Positions 1 to 10,578 of a stretch of 64,000 bases of DNA are shown here, piece by piece. Source of the stretch: Schizonepeta tenuifolia (Eukaryota; Streptophyta; Magnoliopsida; Lamiales; Lamiaceae); contig CM055956.1 in the NCBI GenBank assembly GCA_029490685.1, forward strand, positions 34,927,522-34,991,521, written 5' to 3'. The translations under genes were made by a program, and so were the position numbers. Below the pieces are notes generated by a model. That model was given only the letters and a program-made list of their open reading frames with translations. It made no database searches and was not told the DNA's origin. How positions within the stretch are numbered: position 1 is the stretch's first letter; every line of letters begins with the position of its first letter.

Positions 1-438
1 GCAGATTACCACATTCATATGTACTGGTGGTATTTTAAAGTGAGCTTGCGTAATTTGAAGGCCCAGATCGCGGGTAAATCGGTCGAATACGCCCAAAAAT
101 AGTCACTTTTTCGCTTGTTACGGACTCTCACGAAGTTCTCGTAAAGCAAATTAATAGGAAAAGTGGATTTCGACTTTTTGGGCGATAGCCCTTGGAATAA
201 GGTTTCCAACGCCTCTTGTATCGGCCAAATCGGATAAATAGCCTAGAAGATATGGCAAAAATAGTGGAAATGCGCAAAATGGGACCCGACGCAAAAACTA
301 TTTTGGCCATAACTTCTTCGTTTCTCGCCCGATTCGGTCGATCTTTATGTCGACGGAATCCTTATCTAAAGGCCCAAGGCCCCTCATGACTGGGATTCCT
401 ATGCATCGTGCTGAACAAAGAGCTCCAATTTTCGGGCC

Positions 439-466
439 GGGCCCTAGGAGTACCCCCTAGGGGCCC
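439..466 (+). repeat. GC-rich inverted repeat at the end of subunit A
   Basis: Arms GGGCCCTAGG (439-448) and CCTAGGGGCCC (456-466) are complementary apart from one bulged G, with a 7 nt loop. The overlapping GGGCCGGGCCC and GGGCCCGGG add further self-complementarity. The same structure recurs at the end of A in nearly all units, and a weaker version (CCCTAG / CTAGGG) ends B. No gene is nearby, so it is not read as a terminator. Confidence 0.75.
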
Positions 467-2013
467 GGGCTAAAAACTATTTTGGCCATAACTTATTCGT
501 TACTCGCCCGATTCGGTCGATCTTTATGTCCACAGAATCCTTATCTAAAGGCCTAAGACCCCTAATAATCGGAATTCCTATCCATTGTGCCGGACAAAGA
601 GTTTCAATTTTCGGGCCGGGCCCTAGGGTTACCACTAGGAGTTCGGGGGCTGAAAAATCATCCGAAACGAAATGTTTATTTTTTCGCACATTAGCACATT
701 CATATGTACTGGTGGCATTTTAAAGTGAGCTTGCGTAATTTGAAGGCCCAGATCGCGGGTAAATCGGCCGAATACGCCCCAAAATAGTCACTTTTTCGCT
801 TGTTTTGGACTCTCACGAAGTTCTCATAAAGCAAATTAATAGGGAAAGTGGATTTCGACTTTTTGGGGGATAGCCCTTGGAATAAGGTTTCCAACGCCGC
901 TTGAATCGGCCAAATCGGACAAATAGCCTAGAAGATATGGCAAAAATTGTGGAATTGCGCAAAACGGGACCCGACGCAAAATCTATTTAGGCCATAACTT
1001 CTTCGTTTCTCGCAAGATTCGGTCGATCTTTATGTCGACGGAATCGTTATCTAAATGCCCAAGATCCCGCATGATTGGAATTTCTATCCATCGTGCTGAA
1101 CAAAGAGCTCCAATTTTTGGGCCGGGCCCTAGTAGTACCCCCTAGGGGCCTGGGCTAAAAACTATTTTGGCCATAACTTCTTCGTTACTCGCCCGATTCG
1201 GTCGATCTTTATGTCCACAGAATCCTTATATAAAGGCCTAAGACCACTAATGATCGGAATTCCTATGCATGGTGCCAAACAAAGAGTTTCAATTTTCGTG
1301 CCGGGCCCTAGGGGTTCGGGGGCTGAAAAATCATCCGAAACGAAATGTTGATTTTTTCTCACATTAGCACATTCACATGTACTTATGGCATTTTAAAGTG
1401 AGCTTACATTATTTGAAGGCCCAGATTGCGGGTAAATCGGCCGAGTACGCCCTAAAATAGTCAGTTTTTCGCTTGTTTTGGACTCTCACGAAGTTATCGT
1501 AAAGCAAAATAATAGAAAAAGTGGATATTTACTTTTTGGGGGATAGCCCTTGGAATAAGGTTTCCAACCTCGCTTGAATCGGCAAAATCGGACAAATAGC
1601 CTAGAAGTTATGGCAAAAATAGTGGAACTGCGCAAAACGGGACCCGACGCAAATACTATTTTGGCCATAATTTCTTCGTTTCTCGCCCGATTCGGTCGAT
1701 CTTTATGTCGACGGAATTCTTATCTCAAGGCCCAAGGCCCCGCATGATTGGAATTCCTATGCATCGTGCTGAACAAAGAGCTCCAATTTTTGGGCCGGGC
1801 CCTAGGAGTACCCCCTAGGGGCCCGGGCTAAAAACTATTTTGGCCATAACTTATTCGTTACTCGCCCGATTCGGTCGATCTTTATGTCCACAGAATCCTT
1901 ATCTAAAGGCCTAAGACCCCTAATAATCGGAATTCCTATCCATTGTGCCGAACAAAGAGTTTCAATTTTCGGGCCGGGCCCTAGGGTTACCACTAGGAGT
2001 TCGGGGGCTGAAA

Positions 2014-2146
2014 AATCATCCGAAACGAAATGTTTAGTTTTTTGCACATTAGCACATTCATATGTACTGGTGGCATTTTAAAGTGAGCTTGCGTAATTTG
2101 AAGGCCCAGATCGCGGATAAATCGGCCGAATACGCCCCAAAATAGT
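2014..2146 (-). repeat. Probable subunit M2 (inverted, most diverged)
   Basis: On the minus strand this begins GACTATTTTGG, the same ten-base head as A and B, and then gives ATTCGGCCGATTT against ATTCGGTCGATCT of A, but about 20 bp closer to the head than in A. A later CCTT word also aligns. The head lies about 160 bp from the head of M1, close to one subunit length. The remainder is too diverged to align by eye, so the call rests on the head word, the core word and the spacing. Confidence 0.55.
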
Positions 2147-2308
2147 CACTTTTTCGCTTGTTTTGGACTCTCACGAAGTTCTCGTAAAGCAAATTAATAG
2201 GAAAAGTGGATTTCAACTTTTTGGGGGATAGCCCTTGGAATAAGGTTTCCAACGCCGCTTGTATCGGCCAAATCGGACAAATAGCCTAGAAGATATGGCA
2301 AAAATAGT
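2147..2308 (-). repeat. Subunit M1 (inverted, diverged copy of A/B)
   Basis: Read on the minus strand from 2308, this begins ACTATTTTTGCCATATCTTC, compared with ACTATTTTGGCCATAACTTC at the head of A. Without gaps the similarity continues over about 78 positions. I counted about 53 matches (68%) against a consensus A, including CCGATT.GG.CGAT and GGAA.CCTTAT. It lies head to head with A across a ~31 bp spacer. Translations show the same kinship: AISSRLFVRFGRFKRRWKPY on the minus strand and AITSSFLARFGRSLCRRNPY on the plus strand. This reflects DNA homology and is not evidence of coding. Confidence 0.8.
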
Positions 2309-2339
2309 GGAATTGCGCAAAACGGGATCCGACGCAAAA

Positions 2340-2519
2340 ACTATTTTGGCCATAACTTCTTCGTTTCTCGCCCAATTCGGTCGATCTTTATGTCGATGGA
2401 ATCCTTATCTAAATGCCCAAGGCCCCGCATGATTGCAATTCCTATGCATCGTGCTGAACAAAGAGCTCCAATTTTTGTGTCGGGCCCTAGGAGTACCCCC
2501 CTAGGGGCCCGGGCTAAAA
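2340..2519 (+). repeat. Subunit A (direct, ~180 bp)
   Basis: A starts at ACTATTTTGGCCATAACTTC and carries a GTCGA(C/T)GGAATCC segment, the word AACAAAGAGCTCCAATTTT, and a GC-rich end around GGGCCCTAGG with a mirrored CCTAGGGG. It is followed directly by B, which starts with the same words, so A and B are a tandem pair of roughly 80% identity by eye. A differs from B in CTTCGTTTCTCGCC (B: TATTCGTTACTCGCC) and CAAAGAGCTCC (B: CAAAGAGTTTC). These markers allow A/B recombinants to be recognised elsewhere. Confidence 0.9.
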
Positions 2520-2700
2520 ACTATTTTGGCCATAACTTATTCGTTACTCGCCCGATTCGGTCGATCTTTATGTCCACAGAATCCTTATCTAAAGGCCTAA
2601 GACCACTAATGATCGGAATTCCTATACATCTTGTCGAACAAAGAGTTTCAATTTTCGGGCCGGGCCCTAGGCTTACCACTAGGGGTTCGGGGGCTGAAAA
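2520..2700 (+). repeat. Subunit B (direct, ~180 bp)
   Basis: B starts with ACTATTTTGGCCATAACTTA and is the downstream direct copy of A. Diagnostic words are GTCCACAGAATCC, AAAGGCCTAAGACC and CAAAGAGTTTCAATTTTC. It ends in the GC-rich GGGCCCTAGG..TTACCACTAGGGG segment followed by GGCTGAAAAAT. L units keep the 12 bp GTTACCACTAGG element or a variant of it; S units lack it. Confidence 0.9.
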
Positions 2701-4086
2701 ATAATCCGAAACGAAATGTTCATTTTTTTCGCACATTAGCACATTCACATGTACTGGTGGCATTTTAAAGTGAGCTTGCGTAATTTGAAGGCCTAGATCG
2801 CGGGTAAATCTGCCGAATACGCACCAAAATAGTCACTTTTTCGCTTGTTTTGGACTCTCACGAAGTTCTCATAAAGCAAATTAATAGAAAAACTGGATTT
2901 CGACTTTTTGGGGAATAGCCCTTGGAATAAGGTTTCCAACGCCGCTTGAATCGGCCAAATCGGACAAATAGCCTAGAAGATATGGCAAAAATTGTGGAAT
3001 TGCGCAAAACGGGACCCAACGCAAAATCTATTTAGGCCATAACTTCTTCGTTTCTCGCCAGATTCGGTCGATCTTTATGTCGACGGAATCCTTATCTAAA
3101 TGCCCAAGACCCCGCATGATTGGAATTTCTATCCATCGTGCTGAACAAAGAGCTCCAATTTTTGGGCCGGGCCCTAGTAGTACCCCCTAGGGGCATGGGC
3201 TAAAAACTATTTTGGCCATAACTTCTTCGTTACTCGCACGATTCAGTCGATCTTTATGTCCACAGAATCCTTATCTAAAGGCCTTAGACCCCTAATGATC
3301 GGAATTCCTATCCATCGTGCCAAACAAAGAGTTTCAATTTTCGGGCCGGGCCTAGGGGTTAGGGGGCTGAAAAATCATCCGAAATGAAATGTTGATTTTT
3401 TCTCACATTAGCACATTCACATGTACTTATGGCATTTTAAAGTGAGCTTGCATTATTTGAAGGCCCAGATTGCGGGTAAATCGGCCGAGTACGCCCAAAA
3501 ATAGTCAGTTTTTCGCTTGTTTTGGACTCTCACGAAGTTTTCGTAAAGCAAAATAATAGAAAAAGTTGATTTTTACTTTTTGGGGGATAGCCCTTGGAAT
3601 AACGTTTCCAACCCCGCTTGAATCGGCCAAATCGGACAAATAGCCTAGAAGTTATGGCAAAAATAGTGGAACTGCGCAAAACGGGACCCGACGCAAAAAC
3701 TATTTTGGCCATAACTTCTTCGTTTCTCGCCCGATTTGGTCGATCTTTATGTCGACGGAATCCTTATCTAAAGGCCTAAGGCCCCGTATGATTGGAATTC
3801 CTATGCATCATGCTGAACAAAGAGCTCCAATTTTTGGGCCGGGCCCTAGGAGTACCCCCTAGGGGCCCGGGCTAAAAACTATTTTTGTCATAACTTATTC
3901 GTTACTCGCCCGATTCGGTCGATCTTTATGTCCACAGAATCCTTATCTAAAGGCCTAAGACCCCTAATAATCGGAATTCCTATCCATTGTGCCAAATAAA
4001 GAGTTTCAATTTTCGGGCCGGGCCCTAGGGTTACCACTAGGGGTTCGGGGGCTGAAAAATCATCCGAAACGAAATGTTTATTTTTC

Positions 4087-7000
4087 GCAGATTACCACAT
4101 TCATATGTACTGGTGGTATTTTAAAGTGAGCTTGCGTAATTTGAAGGCCCAGATCGCGGGTAAATCGGTCGAATACGCCCAAAAATAGTCACTTTTTCGC
4201 TTGTTACGGACTCTCACGAAGTTCTCGTAAAGCAAATTAATAGGAAAAGTGGATTTCGACTTTTTGGGCGATAGCCCTTGGAATAAGGTTTCCAACGCCT
4301 CTTGTATCGGCCAAATCGGATAAATAGCCTAGAAGATATGGCAAAAATAGTGGAAATGCGCAAAATGGGACCCGACGCAAAAAACTATTTTGGCCATAAC
4401 TTCTTCGTTTCTCGCCCGATTCGGTCGATCTTTATGTCGACGGAATCCTTATCTAAAGGCCCAAGGCCCCTCATGACTGGGATTCCTATGCATCGTGCTG
4501 AACAAAGAGCTCCAATTTTCGGGCCGGGCCCTAGGAGTACCCCCTAGGGGCCCGGGCTAAAAACTATTTTGGCCATAACTTATTCGTTACTCGCCCGATT
4601 CGGTCGATCTTTATGTCCACAGAATCCTTATCTAAAGGCCTAAGACCCCTAATAATCGGAATTCCTATCCATTGTGCCGGACAAAGAGTTTCAATTTTCG
4701 GGCCGGGCCCTAGGGTTACCACTAGGAGTTCGGGGGCTGAAAAATCATCCGAAACGAAATGTTTATTTTTTCGCACATTAGCACATTCATATGTACTGGT
4801 GGCATTTTAAAGTGAGCTTGCGTAATTTGAAGGCCCAGATCGCGGGTAAATCGGCCGAATACGCCCCAAAATAGTCACTTTTTCGCTTGTTTTGGACTCT
4901 CACGAAGTTCTCATAAAGCAAATTAATAGGGAAAGTGGATTTCGACTTTTTGGGGGATAGCCCTTGGAATAAGGTTTCCAACGCCGCTTGAATCGGCCAA
5001 ATCGGACAAATAGCCTAGAAGATATGGCAAAAATTGTGGAATTGCGCAAAACGGGACCCGACGCAAAATCTATTTAGGCCATAACTTCTTCGTTTCTCGC
5101 AAGATTCGGTCGATCTTTATGTCGACGGAATCGTTATCTAAATGCCCAAGACCCCGCATGATTGGAATTTCTATCCATCGTGCTGAACAAAGAGCTCCAA
5201 TTTTTGGGCCGGGCCCTAGTAGTACCCCCTAGGGGCCTGGGCTAAAAACTATTTTGGCCATAACTTCTTCGTTACTCGCCCGATTCGGTCGATCTTTATG
5301 TCCACAGAATCCTTATATAAAGGCCTAAGACCACTAATGATCGGAATTCCTATGCATGGTGCCAAACAAAGAGTTTCAATTTTCGGGCCGGGCCCTAGGG
5401 GTTCGGGGGCTGAAAAATCATCCGAAACGAAATGTTGATTTTTTCTCACATTAGCACATTCACATGTACTTATGGCATTTTAAAGTGAGCTTGCATTATT
5501 TGAAGGCCCAGATTGCGGGTAAATCGGCCGAGTACGCCCTAAAATAGTCAGTTTTTCGCTTGTTTTGGACTCTCACGAAGTTATCGTAAAGCAAAATAAT
5601 AGAAAAAGTGGATATTTACTTTTTGGGGGATAGCCCTTGGAATAAGGTTTCCAACCTCGCTTGAATCGGCAAAATCGGACAAATAGCCTAGAAGTTATGG
5701 CAAAAATAGTGGAACTGCGCAAAACGGGACCCGACGCAAATACTATTTTGGCCATAATTTCTTCGTTTCTCGCCCGATTCGGTCGATCTTTATGTCGACG
5801 GAATTCTTATCTCAAGGCCCAAGGCCCCGCATGATTGGAATTCCTATGCATCGTGCTGAACAAAGAGCTCCAATTTTTGGGCCGGGCCCTAGGAGTACCC
5901 CCTAGGGGCCCGGGCTAAAAACTATTTTGGCCATAACTTATTCGTTACTCGCCCGATTCGGTCGATCTTTATGTCCACACAATCCTTATCTAAAGGCCTA
6001 AGACCACTAATGATCGGAATTCCTATACATCTTGTCGAACAAAGAGTTTCAATTTTCGGGCCGGGCCCTAGGCTTACCACTAGGGGTTCGGGGGCTGAAA
6101 AATAATCCGAAACGAAATGTTCATTTTTTCGCACATTAGCACATTCACATGTACTGGTGGCATTTTAAAGTGAGCTTGCGTAATTTGAAGGCCTAGATCG
6201 CGGGTAAATCTGCCGAATACGCACCAAAATAGTCACTTTTTCGCTTGTTTTGGACTCTCACGAAGTTCTCATAAAGCAAATTAATAGGAAAACTGGATTT
6301 CGACTTTTTGGGGAATAGCCCTTGGAATAAGGTTTCCAACGCCGCTTGAATCGGCCAAATCGGACAAATAGCCTAGAAGATATGGCAAAAATTGTGGAAT
6401 TGCGCAAAACGGGACCCGACGCAAAATCTATTTAGGCCATAACTTCTTCGTTTCTCGCCAGATTCGGTCGATCTTTATGTCGACGGAATCCTTATCTAAA
6501 TGCCCAAGACCCCGCATGATTGGAATTTCTATCCATCGTGCTGAACAAAGAGCTCCAATTTTTGGGCCGGGCCCTAGTAGTAACCCCCTAGGGGCCTGGG
6601 CTAAAAACTATTTTGGCCATAACTTCTTCGTTACTCGCACGATTCAGTCGATCTTTATGTCCACAGAATCCTTATCTAAAGGCCTTAGACCCCTAATGAT
6701 CGGAATTCCTATCCATCGTGCCAAACAAAGAGTTTCAATTTTCGGGCCCGGGCCTAGGGGTTCGGGGCTGAAAAATCATCCCGAAATGAAATGTTGATTT
6801 TTTCTCACATTAGCACATTCACATGTACGTATGGCATTTTAAATTGAGCTTGCATTATTTTTAAGGCCTAGATTGCGGGTAAATCGGCCGAGTACGCCCT
6901 AAAATAGTCAGTTTTTTGCTTGTTTTGGACTCTCACGAAATTATCGTAAAGCAAAAAAATAGGAAAGTGGATTTTTACTTTTTGGGGGATAACCCTTGGA

Positions 7001-7488
7001 ATAAGGTTTCCAACCCCGCTTGAATCGGCCAAATCGGACAAATAGCCTAGAAGTTATGGCAAAAATAGTGGAACTGCGCAAAACGGGACCGACGCAAAAA
7101 CTATTTTGGCCATAACTTCTTCGTTTCTCGTCCGATCGGTCGATCTTTATGTCGACGGAATCCTTATCTCCAGGCCCAAGCCCCGCATGATTGGAATTCT
7201 ATGCATCGTGCTGAACAAAGAGCTCCAATTTTTGGGCCGGGCCCTAGGAGTACCCCCTAGGGGCCCGGGTCTAAAACTATTTTGGCCATAACTTATTCGT
7301 TTACTCGCCCCGATTCTCGGTCGAGTCTTTATGTCCACAGAATCCTTATCTAAAGGCATAAGACCCTAATAATCGGAATTCCTATCCTTGTGCCGAACAA
7401 AGAGTTTCAATTTTCGGGCCGGGCCCTAGGGTTACCACTATGGAGTTCGGGGCTGAAAAATCATCCGAACGAAATGTTTATTTTTTCG
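4087..7488 (+). repeat. Five-unit derivative of the higher-order repeat
   Basis: Units start at 4117, 4803, 5476, 6161 and 6835. The first two match 31 and 716 nearly base for base. The unit at 5476 matches the one at 1389 through M and A, then matches the B subunit of the unit at 2074 (GACCACTAATGATCGG, CTATACATCTTGTCGAAC). It is therefore a hybrid that removed one whole unit. The next unit equals the one at 2761. From about 6580 on, scattered one-base indels appear that are absent from the matching copy near 32340. Confidence 0.88.
5385..5409 (+). repeat. G-run motif in S-type B subunit (quadruplex candidate)
   Basis: In this S unit four G-runs of 3, 3, 4 and 5 bases are separated by loops of 2, 5 and 3 bases, which fits the usual quadruplex rule of runs of at least three G with loops of 1-7. 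L units carry 12 extra bases that lengthen the third loop beyond that range. The GGGCCC palindrome in the same place can instead form a hairpin, so formation is uncertain. Confidence 0.5.
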
Positions 7489-10400
7489 CTACATTAGCAC
7501 ATTCATATGTACTGGTGGCATTTTAAAGTGAGCTTGCGTAATTTGAAGGCCCAGATCGCGGGTAAATCGGCCCGAATACGCCCCAAAATAGTCACTTTTT
7601 CCTTGTTTTGGACTCTCACGAAGTTCTCGTAAAGCAAATTAATAGGAAAAAGTGGATTTCACTTTTTGGGGGATAGCCCTTGTAATAAGTTTCCAACGCC
7701 GCTTGTATCGGCCAAATCGGACAAATAGCCTAGAAGATATGGCAAAAATAGTGGAACTGCGCGAAACGGGACCCGACGCAAAAAACTATTTTGGCCATAA
7801 TTCTTCGTTTCTCGCCCAATTCGGTCGATCTTTATGTCGATGGAATCCTTATCTAAATGCCCAAGGGCCCGCATGATTGGAATTCCTATGCATCGTGCTG
7901 AACAAAGAGCTCCAATTTTTGGGCCGGGCCCTAGGAGTAAACCCCTAGGGGCCCGGGCTAAAAACTATTTTGGCCATAACTTATTCGTTACTCCGCCGAC
8001 TTCGGTCGATCTTTATGTCCACAGAATCCTTTTCTAAAGGGCCTAAGACCACTAATGATCGGAATTCTATACATCTTGTCGAACAAAGAGTTTCAATTTT
8101 GGGCCGGGCCCTAGGGTTACCACTAGGGGTTTGGGGGCTGAAAAATAATCCGAAACGAAATGTTCATTTTTTCGCACATTAGCACATTCACATGTACTGG
8201 TGGCATTTTAAAGTGAGCTTGCGTAATTTGAAGGCCTAGATCGCGGGTAAATCTGCCGAATACCCACCAAATAGTCACTTTTCGCTTGTTTTGGACTCTC
8301 ACGAAGTTCTCATAAAGCAAATTAATAGGAAAACTGGATTTCGACTTTTTGGGGAATAGCCCTTGGAATAAGGTTTCCAACGCCGCTTGAATCGGCCAAA
8401 ATCGGACAAATAGCCTAGAAGATATGGCAAAAATTGTGGAATTGCGCAAAACGGGACCCGACGCAAAATCTATTTAGGCCATAACTTCTTCGTTTCTCGC
8501 CAGATTCGGTCGATCTTTATGTCGACGGAATCCCTTATCTAAATGCCCAAGACCCCGCATGATTGGAATTTCTATCCATCGTGCTGAACAAAGAGCTCCA
8601 ATTTTTAGGGCCGGGCCCTAATAGTACCCCCTAGGGGCGTGGGCTAAAACTATTTTGGCCATAACTTATTCGTTACTCGCACGATTCAGTCGATCTTTAT
8701 GTCCACAGAATCCTTATCTAAAGGCCTAAGACCCCTAATGATCGGAATTCCTATCCATCGTGCCAAACAAAGAGTTTCAATTTTCGGGCCGGGCTTAGGG
8801 GTTCGGGGGCTGAAAAATCATCCGAAATGAAATGTTGATTTTTTCTCACATTAGCACATTCACATGTACTTATGGCATTTTAAAGTGAGCTTGCATTATT
8901 TTAAGGCCTAGATTGCGGGTAAATCGGCCGAGTACGCCCTAAAATAGTCAGTTTTTTGCTTGTTTTGGACTCTCACGAAGTTATCGTAAAGCAAAATAAT
9001 AGGAAAAGTGGATTTTTACTTTTTTGGGGGATAACCTTGGAATAAGGTTTCCAACCCCGCTTGAATCGGCCAAATCGGACAAATAGCCTAGAAGTTATGG
9101 CAAAAATAGTGGAACTGCGCAAAACGGGACCCGACGCAAAAACTATTTTGGCCATAACTTCTTCGTTTCTCGTCCGATTCGGTCGATCTTTATGTCGACG
9201 GAATCCTTATCTCAAGGCCCAAGGCCCCGCATGATTGGAATTCCTATGCATCGTGCTGAACAAAGAGTTTCAATTTTCGGGCCGGGCCCTAGGGTTACCA
9301 CTAGGGGTTCGGGCGCTGAAAAATAATCCGAAACGAAATGTTGATTTTTTCGCAGATTAGCACATTCATATGTACTGGTGGCATTTTAAAGTGAGCTTGC
9401 GTAATTTGAAGGCCTAGATCACGGGTAAATCTGCCGAATACGCACCAAAATAGTCACTTTTTCGCTTGTTTTGGACTCTCATGAAGTTCTCATAATGCAA
9501 ATTAATAGGAAACGTGGATTTCGACTTTTTGGGGATAGCTCTTGGAATAAGGTTTCTAACGCCGCTTGAATCGGCCATATCGGACAAATAGCCTAGAAGA
9601 TATGGCAAAAATAATGGAATTGCGCAAAACGGGACCCGACGCAAAATCTATTTGGCCATAACTTCTTCGTTTCTCGCCAGATTCGGTCGAACTTTATATC
9701 GACAGAATCCTTATCTAAATGCCCAAGACCCCGCATGATTGGAATTCCTATCCATCGTGCTGAACAAAGAGCTCCAATTTTTGGGCCGGGCCCTAGTATT
9801 ACCCCCTAGGGGCCTGGGCTAAAAACTATTTTGGCCATAACTTCTTCGTTACTCGCCCGATTCGGTCAATCTTTATGTCCACAGAATCCTTATCTAAAGG
9901 CCTAAGACCCCTAATGATCGGAATTCCTATCCATCGTGCCGAACAAAGAGTTTCAATTTTCGGGCCGGGCCCTAGGGTTACCACTAGGGGTTCGGGGGCT
10001 GAAAAATCATCCGAAACGAAATGTTTATTTTTTCGCACATTAGCATATTCATATGTACTGGTGGCATTTTAAAGTGAGCTTGTGTAATTTGAAGGCCCAG
10101 ATCGCGGGTAGATCGGCGGAATATGCCCCAAAATAGTCACTTTTTCGCTTGTTTTGGACTCTCACGAAGTTTTCGTAAAGCAAAATAATAGGAAAAGTGG
10201 ATTTTTACTCTTTGGGGGATAGCCCTTGGAATAAGGTTTCCAACCCCGCTTGAATCGGCCAAATCGGACGAATAGCCTAGAAGTTATGGCAAAATAGTGG
10301 AACTGCGCAAAACGGGACCTGACGCAAAAACTATTTTGGCCATAACTTCTTCGTTTCTCGCCAGATTCGGTCGATCTTTATGTCGACGGAATCCTTATCT

Positions 10401-10578
10401 AAAGGCCCAAGGCCCCGCATGATTGGAATACCTATGCATCGTGCTGAACAAAGAGCTCCAATTTTTGGGCCGAGCCCTAGGAGTACCCCCTAGGGGCCCG
10501 GGTTAAAAACTATTTTGGCCATAACTTATTCGTTACTCGCCCGATTCGGTCGATCTTTATGTCCACAGAATCCTTACC
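7489..10578 (+). repeat. Trimer-derived units up to the gap
   Basis: Units start at 7519, 8204, 8876, 9382 and 10065; the one at 8876 is only 506 bp. The stretch matches 33249-36340 with a constant offset but has many small insertions and deletions. For example, between 7300 and 7335 several extra bases break the ACTCGCCCGATTCGGTCGAT segment that is intact near 33065. It stops inside B at 10578. Confidence 0.85.
8876..9381 (+). repeat. 506 bp unit: A/B fusion 1
   Basis: Subunit A runs normally to GCATCGTGCTGAACAAAGAG and then continues as B (TTTCAATTTTCGG), so one ~179 bp subunit is missing. The switch lies in the shared words between about 9240 and 9268. The same junction appears at 34636-35141 in the duplicated segment and counts as one event. 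Confidence 0.9.

Larger units (their letters stand above)
2014..2700 (+). repeat. Reference satellite unit (L type) with four subunits
   Basis: This stretch is a clean example of the unit, phased to begin after the preceding B subunit. In order it holds M2 on the minus strand (about 2014-2146), M1 on the minus strand (about 2147-2308), a 31 bp spacer (2309-2339), A on the plus strand (2340-2519) and B on the plus strand (2520-2700). The four pieces sum to the unit length. The outer limits of M2 and M1 are approximate because these copies have diverged. Confidence 0.8.
1..4086 (+). repeat. Six-unit higher-order repeat, copy 1
   Basis: Units start at 31, 716, 1389, 2074, 2761 and 3433, with lengths 685, 673, 685, 687, 672 and 684 (L-S-L-L-S-L). 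The sequence restarts almost exactly at 4087-4117, giving a 4086 bp period. The pattern is two trimers: the second trimer contains the marker unit at 2761 (GGCCTAGATCGCGGGTAAAT then TCTGCCGAATACGCACC), while the first trimer has the plain GGCCCAGATC form at that position. Confidence 0.9.

Noticed and set aside
439..466. Rho-independent terminator
   Set aside because: The GC hairpin has no following U-run and no gene upstream, and it is present in nearly every unit.
1225..1245. CCTTATATAAAGGCC as a TATA box
   Set aside because: It is a one-base variant of the common CCTTATCTAAAGGCC in a few related units, with no transcript or gene downstream.
1320..1335. GGTTCGGGGGC as a tRNA or Pol III B box
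   Set aside because: Only GGTTCG fits; the rest of the box, an A box and a cloverleaf are missing.
2301..2335. CENP-B box-like sequence at GCGCAAAACGGGA
   Set aside because: Only the ACGGGA end resembles the box; the essential TTCG half is absent at the required spacing.
2014..2700. Unit as a MITE or foldback transposon because of its inverted halves
   Set aside because: No target-site duplication or isolated copy is visible; the units are strictly head to tail, and the inverted copies sit head to head inside the unit rather than at its termini.
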